Origin: Paenibacillus taiwanensis DSM 18679
Lineage (GTDB): Bacteria; Bacillota; Bacilli; Paenibacillales; Paenibacillaceae
Assembly: GCF_000425125.1 (NCBI RefSeq)
Contig: NZ_AULE01000024.1
Location: 124,001-188,000 of the forward strand
Length of the DNA: 64,000 nucleotides
Reading direction: 5' to 3'
In this document: positions 10,126 to 18,838 of the stretch, piece after piece
Layout of the letters: every line of letters starts with the position of its first letter
How positions within the stretch are numbered: the stretch's first letter is position 1
The notes under the pieces: model-generated
What the model was told of the DNA's origin: nothing
Databases searched by the model: none
The model's input: the letters and a program-made list of their open reading frames with translations, nothing else
Made by a program: the position numbers and the translations under genes

Positions 10126-11103
10126 ATGAGCGTAGAAATTAACGCCGTCTTTGAAGGCGGGGGAGTAAGAGGGATTTCGTTGGCCGGTGCCGTTAGGGCT
10201 GCTGAGCTTGCCGGTATATCTTTTCGCCGTGTTGCTGGCACCTCTTCTGGTTCGATTGTTGCTTCTTTAATTGCGGCTGGGTATACAGCTGAGGAGATGA
10301 GAGAAGTTATTATTCGAACGCCATTTTCTTCATTTCTTAAAAGAGCGCCTATTTTTGAAGTGAAATGGATAGGGCCGATCCTGCGTTTGTTCCTTAAAAA
10401 AGGACTGTACTCGGGGGAAGCTTTGGAGCATTGGATTTATGAGCTGCTGCTAGCAAAAGGAGTACGTCATTTCGGAGATCTTGCACCAGGCCAGCTTCGT
10501 ATTATTGCATCAGACATTACAAATGGTCGGTTGTTGGTGCTGCCCGACGATATGAAACAGTATGGCATTAAACCGGAGGCATTCTCGGTCAGTAAGGCAG
10601 TTCGGATGAGCACTTGCATTCCTTATTTTTTTGATCCCGTCATGATTAGAGAAACGTTAATTAATGAGAGGGGCAAGGCAAAAGCGTTCAGAAAGCAATT
10701 TACTTACGTTGTGGACGGTGGTATGCTAAGCAATTTCCCTTTATGGTTGTTTGATCAGGAGCGGGACCCGCGCACGATGCGTGTAATACCTACAATTGGC
10801 TTTCAGATGGTAGGAAATCAGGAAGTGAAGGCCAATTCGATTACAGGGCTTATTTCGATGCTGCAAGCAATGGTCGAGACGATGATAGGTGCACATGATC
10901 AACGTTATATCGAACAACATAATCGGTACCGGACCATTAAGATTCCGACGCTTGGAGTTGGACTGACCGAATTTAGTATTACAAAGGAACAAAGTCTTGC
11001 TTTGTATGACTCCGGACTGACAGCAGGTCTAAATTATTTTGACGATTGGAGTTATACGCAATATGAGCAATTTTATGAAGTGTTTATGGCCAAGTTTAAA
11101 TAA
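10126..11103 (+). CDS. yqhO: Patatin-like phospholipase (YqhO-like)
   Basis: Predicted acyl hydrolase of the patatin family, 325 residues. The oxyanion-hole motif EGGGVRG is at residues 10-16, the nucleophile is S40 within G38-T-S-S-G42, and the catalytic aspartate is in VVDGGMLSNFP near residue 205. No signal peptide is visible, so it should act in the cytoplasm or at the inner face of the membrane, hydrolysing acyl esters of phospholipids or similar lipids; the true substrate is unknown. Its place between mntR and yqhQ matches B. subtilis yqhO (synteny from memory). A GGGAGGG site precedes the ATG, partly buried in a hairpin. Confidence 0.88.
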   Translation: MSVEINAVFEGGGVRGISLAGAVRAAELAGISFRRVAGTSSGSIVASLIAAGYTAEEMREVIIRTPFSSFLKRAPIFEVKWIGPILRLFLKKGLYSGEALEHWIYELLLAKGVRHFGDLAPGQLRIIASDITNGRLLVLPDDMKQYGIKPEAFSVSKAVRMSTCIPYFFDPVMIRETLINERGKAKAFRKQFTYVVDGGMLSNFPLWLFDQERDPRTMRVIPTIGFQMVGNQEVKANSITGLISMLQAMVETMIGAHDQRYIEQHNRYRTIKIPTLGVGLTEFSITKEQSLALYDSGLTAGLNYFDDWSYTQYEQFYEVFMAKFK

Positions 11104-11280
11104 ATGATTACGTTATAGTAAGCTTATTTGTAGAAGTTCCTATAGCCATTAAAGCTACTTCAGTTGTTTCACTTTCGACCATATTTATATATGGTAACGT
11201 AAAAAAATAATGACTCGCAAAACGTTAAATTCTAAACTTAAAAACGGTAATTGTCACGGTAATTCAACTATTAATATAAA

Positions 11281-11320
11281 GAAATAGCCAGTCGTCGAGA
11301 TTCCGATGACTGGCTATTTC
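11281..11320. terminator. Strong bidirectional terminator between the patatin gene and yqhP
   Basis: GAAATAGCCAGTCGTCG (11281-11297) pairs over 17 bases, with one G-U pair, with CGATGACTGGCTATTTC (11304-11320) around a 6-base loop. It lies between convergent genes and carries A/T-rich arms on both sides. The rest of the 288-base gap holds no gene that I can see. Confidence 0.85.
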
Positions 11321-11391
11321 ACATGTACTTGAGTCAATTTCTGTCTCACAATTAGTGAGGCGTAGCACCGAGTCGCCCCGCTTCCAACTGG

Positions 11392-11712
11392 TTACGAGTT
11401 GGTCTTTGATTTAGGTTTAGACTTATTGCCGTCAATTACAGTTAGAGAGGCTGTTGAGCGCCGACGTTCAGCTTTAGGCTTGACAGGCGGCTTCTGCATT
11501 CTCTTCACTTTGGCTTCTGTTCGCGCTGATTTTTTAATTCGTGGCTTTGCAGTCGTACGCTTTGGGCCCCATTTGTAAAGCGCAAATATAATAACGGCTA
11601 GCACAAGCGGGATCAGGAAGTACGTCGGGTTGCTAATGATCGTTCCGATTAGGCCGATGGCTGCAAGTGCGATCAGCGTAATCATGAACCATGATGGAAA
11701 TCGTCTCATCAA
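11392..11712 (-). CDS. Small membrane protein with basic tail (positional counterpart of YqhP)
   Basis: A 106-residue protein with two closely spaced hydrophobic segments (about residues 8-27 and 31-47), followed by a strongly basic tail of about 55 residues rich in K, R and P. The tail should lie in the cytoplasm and might contact nucleic acid or membrane surfaces. AAAGGATGG precedes the ATG. It is downstream of yqhQ on the same strand (34-base gap), so the two are probably co-transcribed. The position matches B. subtilis yqhP, but I cannot confirm sequence homology and no function is known to me. Confidence 0.75.
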   Translation of the reverse strand: MMRRFPSWFMITLIALAAIGLIGTIISNPTYFLIPLVLAVIIFALYKWGPKRTTAKPRIKKSARTEAKVKRMQKPPVKPKAERRRSTASLTVIDGNKSKPKSKTNS

Positions 11713-11746
11713 CTATCCATCCTTTCGACATGGTCTGTTCCTGTCT

Positions 11747-12694
11747 TCAAGAAGCTTTGGTAGCTCCATTGGGTTGAAGCTGTTTATCCAGTTCAAGCAT
11801 ACGGTTAAAGGATGCGATGGATACTTCGACTTGGTCGTCGGATGGCTCTTTAGTCGTTAACAATTGCAGCCACAATCCAGGGTACCCAAGAAAGCGTAGT
11901 ACAGGTACATCTCGCAGTGCGTTCGTGAATCTTAAAAATTCATAGGAAACCCCGATCACAAGCGGTAGCAGCGCAAGCCGCCATAATACACGTTCAAGCA
12001 AAGAATCGTATGATACAAAGGAATAAATAATGACGCCAACAATAACTGTTAACACAATAAAGCTGCTGCCGCACCGATAGTGAAGCGTGTTAAATTTCTG
12101 AACATTTTTAACAGTCAGTTCTAGTCCTGCTTCATAAGCGGTAATGACCTTGTGTTCAGCACCGTGGTACTGGAACAATCGTTTGATGATAGGTGTCATT
12201 GAAATGACCCACAAATAGACGATCAATATAACGATCTTAATAATACCTTCAATAATCGTATGAACAACTTGGTTCTCAAATGCTTTGCCAAACAAAAGTT
12301 GTTCAATTACAGCTGGTGCGGCTGTAAAAATGACTTTCCCGAATATAAAGGAAAGCACGCCGACAACGGCTACACCCAAGATCATACTTAGACTCCACCC
12401 AGACTTTTTGTCTGATTCCTGGATGGGCCCTTCCTCGTCCTCTGCATACTTCTCAGCAGCATAATTAAGGTGCTGTGCGCCTCGTGCACTCGCTTCAATG
12501 ATGCCGACCAAGCCACGCAAAAGCGGGATCTTCTTGAGGGCATTTAGCCACTTCTTTTCTTCACGTGGAACTTCATAATAGGAAATCTCGTTATTTTTAC
12601 GACGCACTGCTGTCACGTTCACGTGGCGTCCTTGAAACATGACTCCTTCGATAACCGCTTGTCCACCGTAAATTGCTTTGGATTGCTCTGACAA
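11747..12694 (-). CDS. yqhQ: DUF1385 family membrane protein YqhQ
   Basis: Conserved membrane protein of unknown biochemical role, 315 residues from the chosen start. The diagnostic YGGQAVIEGVMFQG lies near the N-terminus and the histidine pair of QYHGAEHKVI near the middle; both are family signatures and suggest a metal or catalytic site. Four to five hydrophobic segments follow. The TTG at 12694 was chosen because AAGGAAGGTG lies just upstream and the protein then begins MSEQSKAIYGGQAV, as in relatives; an upstream GTG at 12787 would add an unsupported extension. It is divergent from yqhR and precedes the small basic membrane gene on its own strand. Confidence 0.9.
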   Translation of the reverse strand: MSEQSKAIYGGQAVIEGVMFQGRHVNVTAVRRKNNEISYYEVPREEKKWLNALKKIPLLRGLVGIIEASARGAQHLNYAAEKYAEDEEGPIQESDKKSGWSLSMILGVAVVGVLSFIFGKVIFTAAPAVIEQLLFGKAFENQVVHTIIEGIIKIVILIVYLWVISMTPIIKRLFQYHGAEHKVITAYEAGLELTVKNVQKFNTLHYRCGSSFIVLTVIVGVIIYSFVSYDSLLERVLWRLALLPLVIGVSYEFLRFTNALRDVPVLRFLGYPGLWLQLLTTKEPSDDQVEVSIASFNRMLELDKQLQPNGATKAS

Positions 12695-12911
12695 TCGCTT
12701 CACCTTCCTTGAATGAGATCCAGCCACAACAACTGTGATGGACGATATAGTCATATTGTATCGAATTTGAAGTCTTATTGCTACCACAACACAGAAGCCG
12801 AATATAGCGGAACAACGTTAAGATACACGCAATTCGCACATACTACCTTTGCGAGCGTAACTGAAAAATAGCTTATAAGGACGATGAGCGGTATGAAGGG
12901 GGCACACAGTT

Positions 12912-13565
12912 ATGAATGAACAGCAATATCGACAACAGCATCGGAGTAAAACAGAAAGCAATAAAAAGAAAACGAATCCATTTTGGTTTGCGATGCAGCT
13001 CGGCATGTTTGCCGGACTCATCTGGGGGGGGCTGCGCTGGTTAGCATATGCGTTTCATTTTACTATCGTAGTTCCAGGTTTTCTAATGGAGCCGTTCTAT
13101 AACCACACCTACTTGGTGACGGCACGCGGCGGAGCAGCCGGATATGTCGTCTTTATTGGCTTCTCTATGCTTGCAAGTGTGATTTATACGATGTTTTTGA
13201 AGAAAGTTCCCGGGCCTTGGGCTGGCATCGTATACGGTATTTTATGGTGGGTTATTTTGTTTGTTGCTGTAGGGCCTTTAGTCAAAATGATGCCGCCAGT
13301 AACGAAAACAACTTGGAATTCCATTTACACTGATTTTTGTCTGTTTTTGTTGTGGGGACTGTTTATCGGCTATACGGTTGCGATGGAATTTAATGATGAG
13401 CGTCTTCGTGAGCCGGGGGCATCAGGGGGACGACACGATCAACATTCAAGCGGGCCAAAAGGTACAAGCCAGTCAGATCATCAAGCGGCGGGCAAAGAGC
13501 AGGGTCACAAGGAGGAGCAAACAGGGGGAGGGGGCTCAAACAAGCAGCCGGAGCCGGTTATGTAA
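12912..13565 (+). CDS. yqhR: YqhR family membrane protein
   Basis: A 217-residue membrane protein with four hydrophobic segments between about residues 22 and 160 (including FAMQLGMFAGLIWGGLRWL), a short basic N-terminus, and a long Gly/Gln/His/Lys-rich disordered C-terminal tail of about 55 residues. The order yqhQ (divergent), yqhR, aroQ, yqhT, efp is that of Bacillales genomes, which supports the name. The tail is longer than I expect for the family. The function is unknown; a membrane role in sporulating bacteria is often assumed but not demonstrated here. The ATG at 12912 follows AAGGGGG 9 bases upstream. Confidence 0.82.
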   Translation: MNEQQYRQQHRSKTESNKKKTNPFWFAMQLGMFAGLIWGGLRWLAYAFHFTIVVPGFLMEPFYNHTYLVTARGGAAGYVVFIGFSMLASVIYTMFLKKVPGPWAGIVYGILWWVILFVAVGPLVKMMPPVTKTTWNSIYTDFCLFLLWGLFIGYTVAMEFNDERLREPGASGGRHDQHSSGPKGTSQSDHQAAGKEQGHKEEQTGGGGSNKQPEPVM

Positions 13566-13683
13566 GATCACGCCAAAAGGGTCATGGATCGAAATCGTTA
13601 TGGTTTAGCTAGGTACATGCTTCTCAAGCGGCTGTTCGTATGATAAAATACGTGAGTATTCGTCTGCATAAGGTGGGATAGGC

Positions 13684-14148
13684 GTGGCTTGTTACTTAGT
13701 ATTAAATGGACCAAACCTGAATATGTTGGGAATTCGGGAACCTGGTGTTTACGGCAAGGAATCGCTTGCCGACATCGAGGCTCGTCTTCTTGGAATCGCC
13801 AATAAGCTAGGTGTCGAGCTTGAATGCATGCAAAGCAACCACGAGGGAGTGGTTATTGACCGTATTCATGCGGCATATGGAACGTGCGACGGCATCTTAA
13901 TCAATCCTGGGGCTTGGACGCACTACAGCTATGCGATTCGTGACGCGCTAGCCACCGTCAGCATTCCTACGGTTGAAGTTCATATGTCCAATATTCACAA
14001 GCGCGAAGCTTTCAGACATCATTCTGTGACCGCACCAGTAGTCGTAGGTCAAATCGCGGGATTTGGCTCGCACAGCTATGAACTTGGATTATATGCGCTT
14101 CATCAAGCAGTGCAGCAGAACGGCAAAGGACTATCTACGCATACATAA
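13684..14148 (+). CDS. aroQ: 3-dehydroquinate dehydratase, type II
   Basis: Cytoplasmic enzyme converting 3-dehydroquinate to 3-dehydroshikimate in the shikimate pathway for aromatic amino acids. The 154-residue length and the motifs are those of the dodecameric type II enzyme: [18 protein letters not shown] with the catalytic tyrosine, SNHEG with the substrate-binding Asn, [17 protein letters not shown] and REAFRHHS with the catalytic His. The start is a GTG at 13684 with AAGGTGGGA upstream; the protein then begins directly at the first beta strand. It leads an apparent aroQ-yqhT-efp operon. Confidence 0.95.
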   Translation: MACYLVLNGPNLNMLGIREPGVYGKESLADIEARLLGIANKLGVELECMQSNHEGVVIDRIHAAYGTCDGILINPGAWTHYSYAIRDALATVSIPTVEVHMSNIHKREAFRHHSVTAPVVVGQIAGFGSHSYELGLYALHQAVQQNGKGLSTHT

Positions 14149-14179
14149 CGATGAACACCATTGACAGGAGATGATTCGG

Positions 14180-15253
14180 ATGAGTAACGCTCGCGTTTTG
14201 CGATTGCGCAAGGAAATGGAGCAACGAGGGTTAGAAGCGATCTGGGTTGCAAGTGATATTAACCGTCGATACTTGACTGGTTTTACGGGCTCTTCAGGTT
14301 ATGTGTTGATTACACATGACCGTGCAATTTTGCTGACAGATTTCCGCTATATGACGCAGGCACCTGAGCAATCGCCTGACTTCGAAGTCATTGAGCATGC
14401 CAAAGTAACGGATACGTTGAAGACGCTGCTACAGGAGCTACGTATTTCGCGCCTTGCATTTGAACAGGACCATGTTACTTTTGCTGCTTATTCCAATTAT
14501 GCCGAAGAGTTGGCTCCAATTGAATTGATTCCGACCAGTGGATTAATAGAAGACTTGCGAATGATCAAGGACGAGGATGAACTGCGTATTATGCGTGATG
14601 CTGCATCGCTGGCAGATCGTACGTTCAGTCATATCTTGAATTATTTGAAGCCGGGTGTGTCCGAGAAGGACATTGCACTTGAGATGGAATACTTTATGCG
14701 TAAGCATGGGGCAACTTCCAGCTCTTTTGATACGATTGTTGCTTCCGGTGAACGTTCTGCACTGCCGCATGGTGTAGCAAGTGAGCGCATCATTCAAGGA
14801 AATGAGTTTATTAAACTCGACTTTGGTGCTTACTTCCAAGGGTATTGTTCTGACATTACACGTACAGTCGTGCTCGGTACACCAACAGACAAGCATAAAG
14901 AAATCTATAACATCGTGTTGGAATCCCAATTGTACGCCTTGGAGCATATTCGTCCAGGTATGACTGGACGTGAGGCAGATGCGTTGGCGCGCGATATCAT
15001 TACTCGTTATGGCTATGGTCCGAATTTTGGGCACAGCTTGGGACATGGCTTGGGCATGGAAGTACATGAACGTCCAGGCTTGTCGAAGGCAAGCGATACG
15101 GTGTTAACTCCCGGTATGACCGTAACAGTGGAGCCGGGCATTTACGTGCCTGGATTCGGCGGTGTACGTATTGAAGACGATATCGTCATTACGGAGAACG
15201 GGATTGAAATAATAACACAATCTACGAAAGACTTGCTCGTGCTTGAGATGTAA
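14180..15253 (+). CDS. yqhT: Xaa-Pro aminopeptidase/dipeptidase (M24B), YqhT-like
   Basis: Cytoplasmic metallopeptidase that releases residues next to proline, 357 residues. It has the creatinase-like N-terminal domain (residues 1-125) and the pita-bread C-terminal domain. The five metal ligands are visible in LDFGAYFQGYCSDITR (two Asp), GHSLGHGLG (His), TVEPGIY (Glu) and VRIEDDI (Glu). The ATG at 14180 was chosen because AGGAG is 8 bases upstream; the ATG at 14171 sits directly on that site. It lies 31 bases after aroQ and 33 before efp, the usual Bacillales order. Efficient cleavage of proline-containing peptides beside EF-P, which eases proline translation, is only a contextual association. 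Confidence 0.93.
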   Translation: MSNARVLRLRKEMEQRGLEAIWVASDINRRYLTGFTGSSGYVLITHDRAILLTDFRYMTQAPEQSPDFEVIEHAKVTDTLKTLLQELRISRLAFEQDHVTFAAYSNYAEELAPIELIPTSGLIEDLRMIKDEDELRIMRDAASLADRTFSHILNYLKPGVSEKDIALEMEYFMRKHGATSSSFDTIVASGERSALPHGVASERIIQGNEFIKLDFGAYFQGYCSDITRTVVLGTPTDKHKEIYNIVLESQLYALEHIRPGMTGREADALARDIITRYGYGPNFGHSLGHGLGMEVHERPGLSKASDTVLTPGMTVTVEPGIYVPGFGGVRIEDDIVITENGIEIITQSTKDLLVLEM

Positions 15254-15286
15254 TTTTGCACGAATAGATTTAGGAGGGTATTCACA

Positions 15287-15844
15287 GTGATTTCAGTGAA
15301 CGATTTTAAGACAGGATTAACGGTAGAAGTAGAAAATGACATCTTCTCCGTAGTTGAATTCCAACACGTTAAACCAGGCAAAGGCGCGGCATTTGTTCGC
15401 TCCAAGCTTAGAAACTTGCGCAACGGTAACGTTGTCGAGAAGACGTTCCGTGCAGGCGAGACGATCGGCCGTGCACAGATCGATAACCGTGAAGTACAAT
15501 ACTTGTACAACAGTGGCGAAGAGTACACATTTATGGACAACGAGTCTTACGATCAATTTGCATTAAGCAAAGATCAATTGGAATGGGAAATTAACTTCCT
15601 GAAAGACAATATGATGGTTAACATCATTAGCTACAAAGGCGAAATTTTAGGTATTAACATGCCAAACAGCGTAGAGCTTAAAGTTATTGAGACGGAGCCA
15701 GGCGTTAAAGGTAACACGGCTCAAGGTGCAACAAAGAACGCGAAAGTCGAAACGGGCTTGAACGTTCAAGTACCTCTTTTCATTAATGAAGATGATGTAT
15801 TGCTGATCGATACGCGTGAAGGTAAATATATTTCCCGCGCCTAA
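15287..15844 (+). CDS. efp: Translation elongation factor P
   Basis: tRNA-shaped factor that enters the E site and relieves ribosomes stalled at consecutive prolines. It has 185 residues and three OB-like domains. The tip of domain I reads [10 protein letters not shown], which places lysine at position 32, the residue modified in B. subtilis (5-aminopentanolylation). The start is GTG at 15287 after TAGGAGGG, beginning MISVNDF as in relatives. It is the last gene of the aroQ-yqhT-efp unit and is followed by a strong terminator. Confidence 0.97.
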   Translation: MISVNDFKTGLTVEVENDIFSVVEFQHVKPGKGAAFVRSKLRNLRNGNVVEKTFRAGETIGRAQIDNREVQYLYNSGEEYTFMDNESYDQFALSKDQLEWEINFLKDNMMVNIISYKGEILGINMPNSVELKVIETEPGVKGNTAQGATKNAKVETGLNVQVPLFINEDDVLLIDTREGKYISRA

Positions 15845-15893
15845 TCAAATGTCGGTTGTAAGTTGTGTACAACGTATATACTGACATTGAAAT

Positions 15894-15940
15894 AAAAAAA
15901 GTGATTGAACAGGAACGTTTTCTGTTTAATCACTTTTTTT
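15894..15940 (+). terminator. Rho-independent terminator after efp
   Basis: AAAAAAAGTGATT and AACAG pair with CTGTT and AATCACTTTTTTT around an 8-base loop, giving a stem with A and T tails on both sides. Confidence 0.92.
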
Positions 15941-16113
15941 AGTTTATAGGGGAAGATAAACAGTAGAATATGGAGATTGCAGGAAAATATATGGAACGCA
16001 TATCCAATGTACACTATAGGAAGGCATTCAAATGTGTTTGTATTCGAGGGGGAAACGTACTCATACAAGTTTAGTCAGACGTACAATTTTTACGACTATT
16101 CTGGCAAACGTTA

Positions 16114-16122
16114 TGCTATAAT
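16114..16122 (+). promoter_or_regulatory. Extended -10 promoter for the aspartokinase gene
   Basis: TG at 16114-16115 followed by one base and TATAAT at 16117-16122 makes an extended -10 element. No good -35 box lies at 17 bases. It is only 50 bases before the start codon, so there is no room for a lysine riboswitch between them, and none was seen in the 230-base gap. Confidence 0.55.
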
Positions 16123-16171
16123 ATGCAATTAAAAGAAATTATACATTCCTACGGGATTGGAGTGAGTCAGC

Positions 16172-17425
16172 GTGGCTTTATTCGTCATGAAATTCGGGGG
16201 AAGTTCTGTCGGTGACACCGAACGTATGAAGCGGGTTGCTAAGCGTATTATTGAAAAGAAAGAGCAGGGTCATCAATGTGTCGTTGTTGTATCTGCAATG
16301 GGAGATACGACAGACGATCTGATCGATAAATCCAGATTGCTAAACGACAATCCACCTGCTCGAGAGATGGATATGCTATTAACGACAGGCGAACAGATAA
16401 GCGTTGCGCTTTTGTCGATGGCCATTCATTCATTTGGTCATCAAGCAAAGTCATTTACGGGTTGGCAAGCTGGATTTCGCACGGACGATACGCACAGCAA
16501 GGCACGAATCGCTGATATCGATCCCTTTCGGGTCATGGATGCACTTGCGACGGGCAACATCGTAATTGTTGCCGGCTTTCAGGGTATGTCTGAGTCTGGA
16601 GAGATTACGACGCTTGGACGCGGCGGATCTGACACAACAGCAGTAGCATTAGCTGCGGCTATACAGGCGGACGTATGCGAGATTTACACTGATGTTGACG
16701 GTATATATTCTACCGATCCACGTATTGTGCGATGTGCTCGCAAGCTACAAGAGATTTCTTACGACGAAATGTTGGAACTGGCTCACTTAGGGGCGGCGGT
16801 GCTGCATCCACGGGCTGTTGAGTATGCGAAGCATAACAATGTATGTTTAGTGGTGCGATCGAGCTTTAATCATAACGAGGGAACTTACGTGAAGGAGGAA
16901 GCGGTCATGGAGCAGGGAGTGGTCGTCAGCGGAATTGCGTACGATAAAAATGTAGCACGTATTAGCATATTAGGTGTTGCTGATCTGCCTGGAATATTGG
17001 CTAAGGTGTTTGGCTCGCTTGCTGAAGCCGAGATCGATGTTGATATTATCGTGCAAAGCGGTGTACTAAATGGAGAGGCAGACTTCTCCTTTACAACTGC
17101 GCTGCATGATCGTGATCGCGCTATTCACGTTTTGGAGCAGCTGAAATCGGAGCTGCCCTACCGTGAAGTGACTTCGGAGACGGATTTGGTTAAAATATCT
17201 ATAGTTGGTGCTGGGATGGTCAGCCATCCAGGTGTTGCGGCTAAAATGTTTGAAGTGATATCTGCGCTTGGCATCAGCATTAAGATGGTTAGTACGTCTG
17301 AGATCAAAGTATCTTGTGTCATCGCCAACCAACAGCTTCATGATGTTGTGAAGGCGCTGCACACGGCTTATGGCTTGGATACCGTGGAACAAGTATTTGT
17401 AGGTGGTCCACAGGATCGTCGTTAG
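16172..17425 (+). CDS. lysC: Aspartokinase, lysine-type alpha/beta enzyme
   Basis: Phosphorylates aspartate, the first step towards lysine, diaminopimelate (cortex peptidoglycan), dipicolinate, threonine and methionine. The 417-residue protein has the kinase domain (MKFGGSSVGD near the N-terminus, TTLGRGGSDTTA, YTDVDGIYSTDPR) and two C-terminal ACT domains from about residue 260 that bind the feedback effector. The GTG start at 16172 gives the expected MALFVMKFGGSS. A strong internal ribosome site and ATG at codon 246 would yield a separate ACT-only subunit, as in B. subtilis aspartokinase II. That architecture favours the lysine-sensitive isozyme over dapG. Confidence 0.92.
   Translation: MALFVMKFGGSSVGDTERMKRVAKRIIEKKEQGHQCVVVVSAMGDTTDDLIDKSRLLNDNPPAREMDMLLTTGEQISVALLSMAIHSFGHQAKSFTGWQAGFRTDDTHSKARIADIDPFRVMDALATGNIVIVAGFQGMSESGEITTLGRGGSDTTAVALAAAIQADVCEIYTDVDGIYSTDPRIVRCARKLQEISYDEMLELAHLGAAVLHPRAVEYAKHNNVCLVVRSSFNHNEGTYVKEEAVMEQGVVVSGIAYDKNVARISILGVADLPGILAKVFGSLAEAEIDVDIIVQSGVLNGEADFSFTTALHDRDRAIHVLEQLKSELPYREVTSETDLVKISIVGAGMVSHPGVAAKMFEVISALGISIKMVSTSEIKVSCVIANQQLHDVVKALHTAYGLDTVEQVFVGGPQDRR
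16892..16909 (+). promoter_or_regulatory. Internal ribosome-binding site and start for the aspartokinase beta subunit
   Basis: AAGGAGG at 16892-16898 lies 8 bases before an in-frame ATG at 16907-16909, which is codon 246 of the aspartokinase frame. Translation from here would give a 172-residue protein made only of the two ACT domains. B. subtilis aspartokinase II is known to make its beta subunit from an in-frame internal start at the equivalent place. Confidence 0.75.
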
Positions 17426-17442
17426 TTGTTCACAGACCGTAA

Positions 17443-17901
17443 TTATTTTTGAAATATCCACCTTGCAAGTTGTAATAGAAAAGCGGTTATACCAGCGGCC
17501 ATAAGAGGGCCGACTGGAATGCCGCGCAGAAAGACGATCCCGATGATCGATCCGGCGACAAGCCCAACGATCATTTGCGGATCGTTTTTTAATAGGTCGA
17601 GTCCTTTACTGTTCATAAAGGTAGCTAGCGCACCGCCTGTCAGCGCAAGGATGCCTGTCCATGAAGTAAGTGTATTTAGGATGTCTTTTGTTTCAATGCG
17701 TTCAGTTGCAAAAGGAACTAGCACACCAATCGTTAAAAATAACAGGCCGAGCTCCAAACCTCGACGTTCCAGCATAGGCAGAAATCGATCAAGCTGGACA
17801 AGCTTCATGATGAGCAAAAAGCAGGCCGCCGTCGTAATGATCGGAGAGCGGCTAATAAGTCCCACTATTATTAATGTGACGAGCACAACTTCGCCGTTCA
17901 T
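17443..17901 (-). CDS. ytwI: UPF0756/DUF441 family membrane protein YtwI
   Basis: A 152-residue integral membrane protein with four or five hydrophobic segments, including the family-typical [18 protein letters not shown] and the glycine-rich C-terminal [13 protein letters not shown]. No catalytic motif is apparent and the role is unknown. AAGGAG precedes the ATG at 17901. It is read towards lysC and lies downstream of comB on the same strand, but a hairpin at 17932-17979 separates them, so it may have its own promoter. Confidence 0.88.
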   Translation of the reverse strand: MNGEVVLVTLIIVGLISRSPIITTAACFLLIMKLVQLDRFLPMLERRGLELGLLFLTIGVLVPFATERIETKDILNTLTSWTGILALTGGALATFMNSKGLDLLKNDPQMIVGLVAGSIIGIVFLRGIPVGPLMAAGITAFLLQLARWIFQK

Positions 17902-17931
17902 ATATAAGGTAGCTCCTTCATGTCATGGATA

Positions 17932-17979
17932 ATAAGAGCTTGCCTATCAATTGATGTATAAAGCTTGACAAGCTCTTAT
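17932..17979 (-). terminator. Possible terminator after comB (minus strand)
   Basis: ATAAGAGCTTG (17932-17942) and CAAGCTCTTAT (17969-17979) form a perfect 11-base stem with a long loop. It lies between comB and ytwI. The T tract on the minus strand is weak, so termination is likely only partial. Confidence 0.55.
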
Positions 17980-18052
17980 CTCACGATATGAACACATAGC
18001 GTTCTTTTAGAACGAAAAGTCGATGCAGCTACCGAAGCAGCGCATCAGACTG

Positions 18053-18790
18053 TTATGATGAAATGACACCAGTAAACGGAATCATCATCTGATGAACCAT
18101 ACGAGGGACTACGGGAATGGTGTTTACGGCGGAGCAAAATGCTACATCTTGATGATATCCAAGCTTAGCTAGTCGCTTGGCACTTGCACATTGCTGTATC
18201 GCGCCTAACAAATTGTCCGCATGGTGAAGATACGCACTCATGACCATCGAGCCCAGATCATTCATGAAGATCGTATCGTGTGTCGCCTCTTTTATATTAC
18301 TAATTTCGTGAAGCAACAGTCCTGCACACAAGCCGTCTTCAAATGCAAACGTATCCTGAGAGCCAGCGCACAACAAAGCTACGTCCCGCTTCAGTTTCAC
18401 TGCGACTTGGGCACATAGCTGTGCATTCAGAAAAGCCCCCGCAATAATATGCTCTGCTCGCACTGCTTTTTGAATAGCCCGTGTCCCATTTGTTGTGGTC
18501 AGTACGATGCGACGTCCGCGAAAATCGTCATTCGTATATTCCAAAGGAGAGTTGCCTGCATCGAAGCCCACTATTTTTTTGCAGTAGCGTTCGCCTCCCA
18601 GAATATCCCCTGGCACAAAGCAATGCTTGGCTTGACCGACAGTTTCAACCGGAATAACACCGGCTGCACCATAAGCTAGCGCTGTTACAATTGTACTCGT
18701 AGCCCGCAGTACATCAATAACAATGACTGTACGGTGGGACAAGTCAATAGCGCGTGCTTCACTAATACTTGATATCGCATCGACTTGCAT
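18053..18790 (-). CDS. comB: 2-phosphosulfolactate phosphatase (ComB/YitC family)
   Basis: Magnesium-dependent phosphatase that converts 2-phospho-3-sulfolactate to 3-sulfolactate. The 245-residue product shows the family motifs VIVIDVLRATSTIVTAL, FDAGNSPLEY and TTTNGTRA. In archaea this is a coenzyme M step; in Bacillus it is linked to the 3-sulfolactate stored in spores, which fits the sporulation genes nearby. The start was placed at the second ATG (18790) because GGAGG is 9 bases upstream; the first ATG (18796) is only 3 bases from it. It lies 48 bases after comA on the same strand, so the two form an operon that runs against the surrounding genes. Confidence 0.9.
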   Translation of the reverse strand: MQVDAISSISEARAIDLSHRTVIVIDVLRATSTIVTALAYGAAGVIPVETVGQAKHCFVPGDILGGERYCKKIVGFDAGNSPLEYTNDDFRGRRIVLTTTNGTRAIQKAVRAEHIIAGAFLNAQLCAQVAVKLKRDVALLCAGSQDTFAFEDGLCAGLLLHEISNIKEATHDTIFMNDLGSMVMSAYLHHADNLLGAIQQCASAKRLAKLGYHQDVAFCSAVNTIPVVPRMVHQMMIPFTGVISS

Positions 18791-18838
18791 CTGCATGCAC
18801 CTCCTTTCTTATGCAAGCACAGGACATTGAGAGCTGCA

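Noticed and set aside
15941-16171. Possible lysine riboswitch before the aspartokinase gene
   Set aside because: The extended -10 is only 50 bases from the start codon and no terminator/antiterminator pair lies between them.
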